A stretch of DNA of 64,000 bases from Pyropia yezoensis. Its lineage: Eukaryota; Rhodophyta; Bangiophyceae; Bangiales; Bangiaceae. Position numbers and translations under genes: made by a program. A model generated the notes under the pieces. That model was given only the letters and a program-made list of their open reading frames with translations, was not told the DNA's origin and ran no database searches. How positions within the stretch are numbered: position 1 is the first letter of the stretch; every line of letters starts with the position of its first letter. Location: assembly GCA_009829735.1 (NCBI GenBank), contig CM020618.1, positions 20,445,346-20,509,345 of the forward strand, given 5' to 3'. Shown here piece after piece: positions 21,801 to 31,103 of the stretch.

Positions 21801-22872
21801 AGTGACCGAGGAGGGCAACCAGTACCTCCTGGTCATCTGTGACCGCTTCACGAAACTTACGCGAGCGATCCCACTGGCAGAGATCACGGCCATGTCGGTC
21901 GTGTCAGCCTTCCTAGATCACTGGGTTGCCGCGTATGGCATCCCAGATAGTACACTATCGGACAATGGACCGCAATTTGCGTCTGTACTGTTTCAGGGAG
22001 TGCTGGATATGTTGGGGGTTGAGGCAAACTATGCCACCCCCTACCACCCACAAACTAATGGGCAGGTGGAGCGCTTCAACAAAACTATTGTTAGGCAGCT
22101 GCGCCACTATGTGAGTGAGCACGTGAAGACGTGGGACCAATACATTTCTATCCTTACTACTGCCTACAATTCGCAGGTTCACTCATCTACAGGGGAAGTA
22201 CCCCTCGCTTTTGTGACCCCCCGTCGTGTGCGGTCTATTGCCGTGCGGCGGTCGCTCCCAACTAGGGAGGATGGTGGCAGTACGCCTACTCCTACTGAGA
22301 GTAAGGCGGAGTTCGCTGCTAGGCTTGAAAACCTCATCCCTAAAGTCAGGGCTGAGATGGACAAAGCACAAAAGCGCTACAAGCGTACCTTTGACAAAAA
22401 GGTGCGCAATGCTAAGCACGTCCCCGAGCAGGGTGACTGGGTGCTGGTACACTCGCACACCCCAACTGGGGGTAAGCTGGTATTCCAGACGAAGGGACCG
22501 TACCAGGTCCTTCGTACTGATGGGCGGCGCTTCACCATCGAAAGTGACGATGGGGTCCGCACAGTGAACGGACAGGACGTGGTCAAAGTTGCACCACCGC
22601 CTGCAGGCGACCCAGCTTGGGCGCGTGCGTTGGAATCGTGGCGCCTCCCCTCACTGCCTGCGGCCAAACAGGGCCCACAGGAGTACGTGTTCGATAAGTT
22701 CATCGACCACGGATGGGATGAAGACACTGACCGCCTCATGTTGAGGGTGCGTTGGTTTGGCTACAAAGCCAAGGATGATACGTGGGAGTATGTGGAGGAC
22801 CTTCCCGCTGAGAAGGTCCGGGCGTACTGTGCCCGGAATGAGATAGACCCTAACAGCCCTCCCTCAACGTGA
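18889..22872 (+). pseudogene. pol: pol, second contig, complete to the chromodomain
   Basis: The domain order is as in the first copy. Frame breaks occur at 19315 (extra T, immediate TGA) and near 19886 (one C fewer than the first copy). The TAG between RT and RNase H recurs at 20683-20685, so it is shared by both contigs. From 20692 the frame is intact for 726 codons: RNase H, H2C2 finger, DDE integrase, then a linker and a C-terminal chromodomain (EYVFDKFIDHGWDEDTD, LRVRWFGYKAKDDTWEYVED), ending at 22872. Chromodomains of this family are thought to steer integration toward particular chromatin marks. Confidence 0.85.
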
Positions 22873-22983
22873 GGGAAGGCCGAGCAACAGTGCCAAGAGA
22901 GTGCTTCAAGTCGAAGTGGTACGCAGAGTGGCTTTCAACTACAGCCCTAACCCTCACACTCTCACAACAAAGGCAGCTGCCAA
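22873..22983. other. Short spacer after pol
   Basis: About 110 bp between the sense pol stop and the stop of the antisense ORF; no motif recognised. Confidence 0.5.
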
Positions 22984-25098
22984 TTAGGCACGCATGCTAG
23001 ACTCTCCCACTCCACGGCCCTCGCCCTCACGTGGAGGCGAGCGGCGAGACCCAAGCCGATAACGGTCTCCACTCGTTGGAGGGGGCGGCGGCTCCAAGTC
23101 GGAACCGTCGCGCCCCTCACGGTCGCGCAAGTGGCGCCGACCGTGGCCACTCTTCTGCCTGGTCTTGCGCGCAAGTTTGCGACGCAGACGCTGGACAGAC
23201 TCCGTCTCCGACGGGGTAGAGGACTCCGAAACGGAGTAAGACAACTCGTCTTCCGATACGGAAGGAGAGCGCCGCCAGTGTCGGCGACGACGGCGAGGAG
23301 GCGAGTATGCCCGGCTCGCGCGACGTTTGCCACGCCCAAGTGGGGCTGGCTGGGGCATAATAGCCCCAATGCGAGCCAACTCGGCTGTCATAAACTCCGC
23401 CACCGACTCGCAACTCGCGGTCGCCACTGCAGTACGAACGCGCTCCTCAAGTGGAGGAGTCTCGGAACTCTGTAGGGTTGCGGTCGACGCGGCCAACCAG
23501 GAAATGGTGCGCACCAACGTGGTGATCATCATCTCTGAGGTTAGAGGCGTGGGCGGCAACACCAACTTGGGGTATACCGTCAGGAGGGTGGCCCCCAAGT
23601 TGGGGGACACCGGGGTGGAAGACTCCACGGCTACGCTGATCGGGATGTTCCCGTGAGGTTGGAAAGGAACAGGAGGAAGCGGAGGGGCCCGCCGAGGTGG
23701 CGGTACCCGGATGTAACTGCGACCCCGACTTGGGGCCCCCGCAGTGGGTTGAGTCATATGGTCATCATAGGACGGCACGGCCATAACTATGGGCTTGTCC
23801 GGGGGTGGCGCAGTGTGGCGATCCACCCCCGGGGCATACGGGTAGTCCCCGATGCCCAACCCCTCTCGTAGGACCACACGGCCGTCGTGAAGTTCACGAG
23901 CGACCCACACGAACTGGCGAAGTGCGCCATCGTCCTTGGGCCCACGAGTGGGGCGGCGCAACTTGTGCTCAATGCTCTCCCACTCGATAAACTTATGGAG
24001 CCGGAGCATCTCCTCAAGTAGAGTGAGTTGTCCTGATGAGCACCCCTCAGCAACTAGCTGAGGGGTGAGCTGTTCCAAACCTTGGATGAGCCGGAGGGGG
24101 AGATGCCAGAGCATCCCCCGCCGCTGAACACAGGACACCCAGGTCGACATGACCTCGAGGAGCCACTGGGTGGCCAACATGGCCCACACCAGGTGATCAG
24201 GGGCAGCCGTCAACATGACGGAGCCGAAGTGGTCAAGCAACCGTGGCAACAACGCCGGGAACCCGTAGGGGACCTCAACTTGAGGCCACCACTCGGGCTT
24301 CTTCGGATAGTACTGCTCCTTACTGGCAGCAGACTGTTGACGAAACTCAAGTTGAGCCGAGGTCACCAAGTAGGGACCTCGCCGGAAGTCTTTCTCCATC
24401 CGCACATCAAAGTGATGAGTGTGCGGATCGGCCTCGTGGAGGTACGGTGGGCGAGTTGCCACAGCGTCCCACGTGAAGGTCGGCAAGTCGCCGGGACCCG
24501 GGATAGTTCCCCCGCGGTCCACCATGGCCTTGGCCCGCTGAACGTCCTCAACCTCCTCATCGTCCAGGAAGGCAAACTGGTCCGTCCTGAAGCCGGCAGG
24601 GAACCCGACCCTACGGGGATACTTCTCCCGTAGGCGGTCCCATACCCGGCCCATCGCTGCGCCAAGTCGGCCACAGCGAAGAACAGTCAGCCCCTCCTCA
24701 TAGAGAGGCCAAGCGGGGTAAAACCACCGCCCCAAGGCCTCACGCGGGACAACTTGTCCCGCCTCCGGGGGAGACCCCGCCGTCAACCCAAAGCCGGGTG
24801 ACGCGGGAGTCCCGTCCCCCGGAGCGATCGCGGAGCCCCCGCCGGAAGTCCCGGCGGGTGCTGCACCGTAGGAGGTGTCCTCCATGCGCTCGTCAAGAGA
24901 GTCCGTCTCCACTCCCGGAGTCGCCATGGCTCTCCCCAAGTTGGGGAGAGACGCTCTGGCTATCGCAGCACGAGACCCGCCTCGAGTTGAGGGGGACTCG
25001 GATCGTGGGTATACGGGTGGCCTCCCCAGCGTGGGGCGGCCCAGTGGAAGGTGAAGGGGAGGTGGTGGTGATGGTGAAGTGTGAACTGAGGAGAGCAA
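22984..25098 (-). CDS. Long antisense ORF in the 3' region of the chromovirus, function unknown
   Basis: An uninterrupted 704-codon minus-strand ORF fills the 2.4 kb between pol and the 3' LTR. Translation may start at 25098 or at ATG 24927 (647 aa, MATPGVETDSLDERMEDTSY). The N-terminal quarter is Pro/Gly-rich. A central folded-looking part of about 300 residues is rich in Trp, Tyr and Leu (GRWFYPAWPLYEEGLTVLRC, PYLVTSAQLEFRQQ, VWAMLATQWLLEVMSTWV, HKFIEWESIEHKL). The C-terminus is strongly basic and RS-like (SPPRRRRRHWRRSPS, RRKLARKTRQKSGHGRRH). No signal peptide or certain membrane segment was seen, so it does not look like an envelope. The layout is gag-like (folded core plus basic tail), but no homology is claimed. 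Antisense ORFs at this position are known from some plant Ty3/gypsy (Tat/Retand-type) elements. Confidence 0.7.
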   Translation of the reverse strand: MLSSVHTSPSPPPPLHLPLGRPTLGRPPVYPRSESPSTRGGSRAAIARASLPNLGRAMATPGVETDSLDERMEDTSYGAAPAGTSGGGSAIAPGDGTPASPGFGLTAGSPPEAGQVVPREALGRWFYPAWPLYEEGLTVLRCGRLGAAMGRVWDRLREKYPRRVGFPAGFRTDQFAFLDDEEVEDVQRAKAMVDRGGTIPGPGDLPTFTWDAVATRPPYLHEADPHTHHFDVRMEKDFRRGPYLVTSAQLEFRQQSAASKEQYYPKKPEWWPQVEVPYGFPALLPRLLDHFGSVMLTAAPDHLVWAMLATQWLLEVMSTWVSCVQRRGMLWHLPLRLIQGLEQLTPQLVAEGCSSGQLTLLEEMLRLHKFIEWESIEHKLRRPTRGPKDDGALRQFVWVARELHDGRVVLREGLGIGDYPYAPGVDRHTAPPPDKPIVMAVPSYDDHMTQPTAGAPSRGRSYIRVPPPRRAPPLPPVPFQPHGNIPISVAVESSTPVSPNLGATLLTVYPKLVLPPTPLTSEMMITTLVRTISWLAASTATLQSSETPPLEERVRTAVATASCESVAEFMTAELARIGAIMPQPAPLGRGKRRASRAYSPPRRRRRHWRRSPSVSEDELSYSVSESSTPSETESVQRLRRKLARKTRQKSGHGRRHLRDREGRDGSDLEPPPPPTSGDRYRLGSRRSPPREGEGRGVGESSMRA

Positions 25099-25252
25099 GC
25101 TGCCGAGTGGGCAAGCTTGAGGAGAGGGGCGGTCAACGTGACCGCCTCCACATCCGCGTTACGTACTCGCTGGGGGACAGCAAGTCGCGCCCCCAACGCC
25201 GAGACGTGCGTTTACGCACCCCCTCACAGGGCCGACCGGGTCGGTCGGAACT

Positions 25253-25265
25253 GAGGAGAGGGGAG
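25253..25265 (+). promoter_or_regulatory. Polypurine tract
   Basis: GAGGAGAGGGGAG, a pure purine run directly before the right LTR, is the expected plus-strand primer site. Confidence 0.8.
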
Positions 25266-25734
25266 TGTGGCAGTATTGACCCCCAGGTAGGGGGGCAACA
25301 CGTGCCATGCAAGGGGCGGCAGGCCACTAGCCTGGTCCGTTCCTCCCCCTGCATTTGGGTCCATATTCCCTAAGTTTGGGATAGTTAGCTTAGTAGTAAA
25401 TCCAACTTGGATTTGAGGGTTTTCTGCATTTATCGTCTTGAATTTTCGTGTGGCCCGGTGGGCAGGTGCTGGGGTGGGAGATTCTGAGTGGCGAGATTCT
25501 GAGTGGACCCTGGGGGGATAAGGGGAGGGACAGCGGGGCTTGGCCCTGCGTCCCCGTCCCGACCAAGAAACTGTTGGACCACACACCATCCTCTTGTTTG
25601 TTCGTGGGGGGTTTGCCCCACAACAGGGACAGAGTGTGTGCGACTTGCACTTCTTCCGGTTCCCCCGACACGGGAGGCAGCCCTAGCACACCGCCCCAAC
25701 TTGGGTGCCGTGTGTGCTTGTGGTTTTTGCCACA
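25266..25734 (+). repeat. Right LTR of the chromovirus
   Basis: 469 bp with the same TGTGGC...GCCACA ends as the left LTR; no differences were found by eye. It is followed by the GCGTC target duplication. Confidence 0.92.
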
Positions 25735-25739
25735 GCGTC
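25735..25739. repeat. Target-site duplication, right copy (GCGTC)
   Basis: Matches 10210-10214. Confidence 0.85.
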
Positions 25740-27873
25740 AACGGCAACGACGGCGGAAACGACAGCGACGGCGACGTGGACGGCGATGGTGGCGACAACG
25801 TTGCGTTTGGGGGGGGGGAGGGCAGGGGGGGGGGGGGGGGGCCGCGCCGGTGACGGCGACGGCGACAGCGCAAGTGGCGTCGGCTCCTGTGGCTGCGGGG
25901 GGGGGGGGGGGGCGGCGCCGGTGACGGCGACGGCGACGGCGCAAGTGGCGTCGGCTCCTGTGGCTGCGGCCGGCGCGGCAGTCAATAGTGTGGGAATGGA
26001 CACCCCGCCTGTGCCGGTGCCCACGGTGGCGGCTACCTCGCCTGCCGCGGTGTCCGTGGTGACGGCTGCTGCATCCGATGTGGCGGCAGTGGTGACCGCG
26101 GCGGCGGCGGTGGCGACGTCGGTCACGGCGGCGGCCGTCGACGCGGAGCCGGCGGTGGCTATCGACGAGGCGGCGGCCACGGCGGCCGCCGCGGCAGCCA
26201 TCGAGGCGGTCGCAAAGACGGGCAGGCCACAGGCGGCTGTGGTAATGTGTTTGGGGGAGGGAGGAGGGGGGGACTGTGTTTGAGGGGGGGGGGGGAGGGG
26301 GCGGCGGGCAGACGGCCGTGTGGACTGGTGTTTTTGGTGAGCGTGAGGAACGCCACAGAGAGCCGTGGCTACGTCTTTTGGGGGGGCGGTGGTGCCGCCG
26401 CCGTTGTGGGGAAGGGGGAGGCGGGCGGCAGGCGACCGCGGGGACGGTGCGTAGGGGGAGGGTGGGGGGACGGTGGGGGCGCTCTGTGAGGGGGTCCGGC
26501 AGGTCGCTGGGGATGGCGGGGTCGGTGTTTTGGCTGGGGGGTGTGGTGCCGGTGGCAGCACTAGGTGGTGGCGGGGGAGGGTTCCAAGGGCTGGTAGTTT
26601 CCCTTTTTTGGAGGGGGAGGGGAGGGGATGTTGATGGCTTCTGCGTTGGGGGCATTTAGGTGACGCATGGCGGCGGGGTTCTTGATTGAGCGAGGGCAGC
26701 TACGGCGATGGCGGGGGGTTTGATAGCTGCATGGGGGGGCGGGGGGAGGGTCCGTCGGCGCAAGGTGAAACGGGCAGGGTAAAGTCACTGTTTGAATTGG
26801 GGTGGAGTGGGTGACGGCGACACAGTGGCGATGGTGTTAGCCGCCGGCGCCGGCGCCCACGTCAGCGCCGGCGCTCTTCTTTCCGTTGCGGGCGCAGGGG
26901 GGCTGGTGCGGTGGCTCCGCTGGGCAGAAGGGATAAGAGGGACTGGGTGGGTAAATTCTGGTGCAGCGGAAGAGGGAGGAAGGTGGTGTCGGGATGGTGC
27001 AGGGCGTCGAGAGGGCCGAATTTTGGGGGGGCCTTGGGAAGGTCTGCCCGATAGGCCAAACAGCAACGAGGCACTTCGCGCACTAAGCACGAAGTGCCTT
27101 GATGCGATGTCGTGCACTTCCGCCCCTTCTTGAGGCATGACCCCCCCCCACGCCACGCACACAGGAGACGCCTTCCCCCTTGCTTCCTGGGTTCGCGCAC
27201 TCTCGGCGCCTGTGGAGAACCCACTCCACCTGGGCACGCCCCCCCGCACTGCACTCCACCTGCCAAAGGTAGAACCGCCAGAGGGAAGCTGGCTTGGGGG
27301 GGGTTGCCTCCCTGATGTGCCTGGTCAAGAAGAGGGGTCCACGAGGGGAAGGGGGAGGAGACGCCGCTCCGTCAGGAGCATGAGGGGCACCTGCCCGAGA
27401 TGCCTCAATGAGCACTGGACACATGAGGACCAGGCTTCTTCGTGGACCAACCAGGCGACCCCATGACATGGAACATTTACCTCAAGAACGGCCATCTAAG
27501 AAACGGTGACCCGCACACGGAAAAAGGTCCTCAAAACAATGGCCTCCAGCCGTCCCTTGGCTCCTCTCTAAAATCGACTACCCCTCTTCCAAGCCTCAGT
27601 TAGCACATGGGCCCGGACCTACCCCCGAGCCGGGCAAATCAATGCGAAAAGGATGGCCCCATTTCATGTTCGACAGCAGCCGGTCCACCCAGGGTGTCCC
27701 TGAAAGCGGTACACCGTCCAGGGGGCCCAAGGACCTCATGAGTTCGCATGGGGCTATGTGATCCTTCTGTCAGCATGGCCACCGTGGACCCCGCCGCGGC
27801 CGGTGCGGAGCCCGGGCCCGAGCCGAGAAAAACATCCATGTATCTTTTTTGTGCAACGTACCATATATGTACC
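25740..27873. other. GC-rich low-complexity intergenic stretch
   Basis: Continues the repeat sequence that the retroelement interrupted. A roughly 65-bp unit occurs twice in tandem at about 25843-25905 and 25914-25975, separated by a G run. A plus-strand Ala/Val/Thr frame is open to about 26283, and G-rich blocks follow to about 26760. No family motif was found up to 27.8 kb. A small plus-strand frame ending at 27466 contains CPRCLNEHWTHED, vaguely zinc-knuckle-like but too short to call. Confidence 0.35.
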
Positions 27874-27912
27874 GGTATAAACATACGCGGCGCGCCCGCG
27901 TATGTTTATACC
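27874..27912. repeat. Perfect 17-bp inverted repeat with 5-nt loop
   Basis: GGTATAAACATACGCGG (27874-27890) and its exact reverse complement (27896-27912) flank CGCGC. The palindrome CGGTATACCG follows, and another TATATACCG lies near 27960. This AT-containing palindrome cluster stands out in a GC-rich region 0.6 kb upstream of UBC9. It could be a cruciform, a dimeric factor site or a transposon end. Confidence 0.75.
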
Positions 27913-28528
27913 GCGGTATACCGTCGGGACGGGCACAGCCAATCAGATCGGCGTTACGCGTATATACCGTCACGCCGATTGCAACTGCGAACGGGCCTAA
28001 GCCCGGAGAGGTTTTTCAGACAACGCCATGTGATATCTTGCAGGATTTAGAGAAATCGAGCGTCGCCAATGATCTCCAAAGAAGCATGTTGTTACAAGTC
28101 AATGATATTGATATAATTTCTTTGAAAAGAGTCACCGGCGTGGCGGGAGCAACCAGGCAGCACTTTACACGTCGATCCCCAGCACTTCAGTCTGCGCGCC
28201 GCGAGCCCACGAGCGCTCCTTTCTGGGCCCCACGGTGGGGAGCCTCCTGGCAGTGCCGACGGCGTGTTCAAAGAAGCCCTTTGCTGAGCGCGGGCCGGCC
28301 GCACGGTGCTTGTCGTCCGGTGACCGTCCTCGTCGCTCTGCATGCACCCTTGCCGCGTGTGCGCGACATCCGTTTCCGCTACACCACCCCTGCGTCTCCA
28401 TTCCGGCTTCCCGCGTCCCCTCTTTTCGCGCGTCTTGCCCTTCCCACCCCTCCCGCCCCCTCTCGCATCCCGCCGTCCGCAACCCTTGTACCCCCTCCCT
28501 CCCCCTTCCGCGCTCTGGTCGTTACACC

Positions 28529-29284
28529 ATGAGTGGCATTGCGCGTGGGCGGCTGCAGGAGGAGCGCCGCAACTGGCGCAAAGAGCACCCGTATGGCTTC
28601 CACGCACGGCCAGCCAACACGGACGGGCAGACTAACCTGCTTATCTGGCACTGTGGCATCCCTGGCATGCCAAACGTACGTGAGCGTGGGGCAGGGGGGA
28701 GTCGCGCTGGGGGGTACTCCCGTATTCATTCCTTCTCTACTTTTTTTCCGGTGGCTGTTGGTGTGTGGGTGCGTCAGCCGGCCGCGAGTAAGAGCCGTGG
28801 GCCGCTATGGCCCTGCGGTGTCCGGTATCCTTTTTGAGAGACGGGGCAGGTCGTATATACACACCGGCAACTCTTCTGACCCGTCTTCATCCTGTCTTAC
28901 CCGCCCTCCTACTTGCGTTCTCATTCTCCACGTACCCTTCTACAGACCCCTTGGGCGGGCGGCATCTACAAGCTGGTGATGGAGTTCTCCGAGGATTACC
29001 CGTCCCGCCCCCCTCGGTGCCGTTTTGACCCCCCCCTGTTCCATCCCAACGTCTACCCGTCTGGCACCGTGTGCCTCTCCATCCTCGATGCGGAGAAGGG
29101 GTGGCGTCCGTCTATCACCGTCAAGCAGATCCTGCTTGGCGTCCAGTCCCTCCTCGACACCCCCAACGCCAGTGACCCAGCAAACGGGGACGCGTACTCA
29201 CTGTTTACGCGCTCCAAGGTGGCCTACACGGAGAAGATCCGTCAGATTGCGGCCAAGAGCGCGCAGGAGGCTGCTGCTGAATAG
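28529..29284 (+). CDS. UBC9: SUMO-conjugating enzyme E2 (UBC9)
   Basis: Two exons, 28529-28675 and 28946-29284, encode 161 aa. The intron is 28676-28945 (GTACGT...TACAG, phase 0). The N-terminus [20 protein letters not shown] is the UBC9 signature, including the basic SUMO-binding face. The E2 fold shows [20 protein letters not shown] and [15 protein letters not shown], with the HPN motif at 82-84 and the catalytic Cys at 92 (Cys93 in human). [20 protein letters not shown] follows. UBC9 accepts SUMO from the E1 SAE1/SAE2 and passes it to lysines in psi-K-x-E sites, mostly on nuclear proteins. Length is nearly that of the animal and plant enzymes (158-160 aa). All key residues are present. Confidence 0.96.
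28676..28945 (+). other. Intron of UBC9
   Basis: Donor GTACGT, acceptor TACAG after a pyrimidine-rich stretch. Removal joins IPGMPN to TPWAGG, where the family reads IPGKKGTPWEGG. Confidence 0.9.
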
Positions 29285-30057
29285 CGGCGGGGACGGGGGA
29301 GGCTTAAGGGGGGTGCGGGGGGGCGGGGGGGCGTGCATTTTGGGTTTCATTGGCGTGGATCGTGGAGGTGTGTTTGCGCGCGCGGGTGCACAGGCTGGCG
29401 GGTGGGTAGGCGGACGGGCGGACCCAAGGACAAGCAGGTGGACATGCGGGCGGGTGGGTGGGCGGGCGGGCGGGCTAGTGGGTGGGCGGGTGGGCGAGTG
29501 GGCGGGCAGGCAAGCGGACGGGCGAGCGCGCGGCAGGGGGGCGGTCGAGGGGGTTGACGAGTACGAGTGGTGAGTTTGCGGCGGTCGGGCGGCGTTCGGG
29601 CCTGCGAGGGGGTGCGGGCTGGCGATGGACACGGGCGACCTGTGGCGGTTGTCGCTTGAGGCAACCGTTGCGGCGTCGTGCCTTGCAGGCAATCGCGGCG
29701 GCCTAGTCGTCGGTTGCTTGCGTGGATGGACACACGTGTGGGGCACTGCTGTCGAGGGCGCGCTACTGTGCAGCTCGGGCTGCTCCTTTTCTTCTTCTTG
29801 TGTGGCTTGTCGCCTAGCGTCCCCCGGTTGCCCATGACTTCGTGTGTGCTCGCCCAGTGAGCCTGCGTGTAGCCCGTGCTGGTATGGCAACCGCTAGCTG
29901 TTCTCAGGCTTGCCGCCCGTTGAGGGGAGGCCGTGAGACGGGACACGCTCGGGGATAGATAGCCGCCGAATTTTCTGTCATTGCATCGCCCCCATCCCAC
30001 CCCCGCCCCCTGGAACGCCTACTGCCTCGCCGCCTCCACCCCGCCTCCACCCCGCCG
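29285..30057. other. Intergenic with G-rich minisatellite
   Basis: About 29395-29530 consists of degenerate GGGCGGGTGG-type units with many G triplets on the plus strand, able in principle to form G-quadruplexes. The remainder has no recognisable gene. It separates the 3' ends of UBC9 (+) and shikimate kinase (-), so it holds two convergent terminators. Confidence 0.5.
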
Positions 30058-30912
30058 TCATCCCCCCTTGGCAGCAGTCGGCGCCGCCGCATCCTTTCCC
30101 CCAAACCGCGGCGGATTATCTGCGATAAACGTGAGCAGCGCCTCGGCAACGGCAAGCGCCACTTCCTCGGGGGTCTGCCCCCCCCCCGCTCGCACCCGCA
30201 CGTCCGCCTGGGCGTACGCGTCCCCCCGGGCGGTGAGCATGTCGGTCAGCACGCCTTGCACCCCCCCCGGCTTGTCTGCAGCCGCCGCCACCAGCGGCCG
30301 GCCCGGGTCCCCCCCGACGCGGCCGGCCAGCTCTGCCACCGGCACGTCCAGCCACACGACGACGCCCGCGTGGAGGGCGCCCCAGTTTTCGCGCCGCACC
30401 ACCACTCCACCGCCCGTCGCAACGACGCACTTGACAAACGCCGCGACGCTGCCCAGCACCTCTGTCTCGAGCGCGCGGAAGCCCTCCTCCCCGTCGGCCG
30501 CAAAGATGGCGGGGATGGGCTCCCCGGCGACCGCCTCGATGAGCTCATCCACATCGACGGGGCGATAGCGCAGCGCGGCCGCCAGCGACCGCGCAACGGT
30601 CGTCTTGCCCGCCCCAGTCATGCCAATGAGGTAGATGCTGGTGCGGCGGAGGCGGGCGCGGAGGGTGCCAAAGATGGGGTCCACCGTGGTGGGGGGGGAG
30701 GGGGCACTTGACGGCGTGGCGGGGGGCGGGGGGGCGTCCCCCTCGGCCGACGCCCGGGGGGAGAGACCCGCCCCCCGCGCGGCGCGCCGCCCGCGGCTGG
30801 GCGTGACGGCGGGCGGGCCGGGGCGGCCCAGCCGGCCGCAGCGGCGGCGGCCGCCGCCGCCGCGACGGCTGAGCGCCGCGCCCCCAAGGGTAGGGGCGGT
30901 GAGGAAGGCCAT
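30058..30912 (-). CDS. Shikimate kinase, plastid-targeted
   Basis: The 284-aa product phosphorylates shikimate at the 3-OH with ATP, the fifth step of the chorismate pathway, in the plastid. The start at 30912 (GCCATGG context) is preferred over ATG 31068. Residues 1-75 are Arg/Ser/Ala/Pro-rich and look like a transit peptide (MAFLTAPTLGGAALSRRGGG). The kinase domain has Walker A GMTGAGKTT (97-105), the shikimate-binding DVDELIE (120-126) and FRALE (145-149), CVVATGGGVVVRRENW (about 162-177, the GGG shikimate loop) and the lid segment GDPGRPLVAAA. Length after transit-peptide removal fits the roughly 170-200 aa family. It is divergently arranged with kynureninase. Confidence 0.93.
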   Translation of the reverse strand: MAFLTAPTLGGAALSRRGGGGRRRCGRLGRPGPPAVTPSRGRRAARGAGLSPRASAEGDAPPPPATPSSAPSPPTTVDPIFGTLRARLRRTSIYLIGMTGAGKTTVARSLAAALRYRPVDVDELIEAVAGEPIPAIFAADGEEGFRALETEVLGSVAAFVKCVVATGGGVVVRRENWGALHAGVVVWLDVPVAELAGRVGGDPGRPLVAAAADKPGGVQGVLTDMLTARGDAYAQADVRVRAGGGQTPEEVALAVAEALLTFIADNPPRFGGKDAAAPTAAKGG

Positions 30913-31103
30913 GGCCAAACGTATCACACCAAGCGTCTGGTGGTACGGGCGTGCCCGAAAACAGGCACCGCGCGGTGGTGGTGGCGGGGGGGGGGGACGG
31001 ATGCGGGCGGCTGGGGCAGCTTCACCAACGGGACGGCAGGTCCGCGGCTCCTTGTAGCAGATATCCATGATCTAGATCTGGGTCCCGAAGCAATCTCTTT
31101 TCG
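30913..31103. promoter_or_regulatory. Divergent promoter region, shikimate kinase / kynureninase
   Basis: The two starts face away from each other with about 190 bp between the outermost ATGs (up to 470 bp if kynureninase starts at 31381). It contains a short non-GC-rich patch (ATCCATGATCTAGATCTGGG near 31070) unlike its surroundings. Shared regulation is inferred from layout only. Confidence 0.35.

Larger units (their letters stand above)
10215..25734 (+). mobile_element. Ty3/gypsy LTR retrotransposon (chromovirus) with antisense ORF
   Basis: Everything expected of one insertion is present in order: TSD, 469-bp LTR, PBS, gag with zinc knuckle, pol (protease, RT, RNase H, integrase, chromodomain), a 2.4-kb region with a long antisense ORF, polypurine tract, 469-bp LTR, TSD. 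The LTRs have equal length and I found no difference by eye, which indicates a recent insertion. The span includes a 500-N gap and an internal segment present twice (11017-16657 and 17158-22801). If that is an assembly overlap, the real element is about 9.4 kb. A chromodomain at the integrase C-terminus places it among chromoviruses. Confidence 0.9.

Noticed and set aside
11017..22801. Nested or tandem retroelement insertion as the cause of the duplication
   Set aside because: There is no LTR, PBS or target duplication at the internal junctions. The copies meet only at a 500-N gap and differ mainly in homopolymer counts.
22984..25098. Envelope gene (retrovirus-like) in the 3' region
   Set aside because: The ORF is antisense, has no signal peptide or clear membrane anchor, and ends in a basic RS-like tail.
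27390..27466. Zinc knuckle of a second retroelement (CPRCLNEHWTHED)
   Set aside because: Spacing does not fit CX2CX4HX4C, the last Cys is missing, and no gag or pol sequence flanks it.
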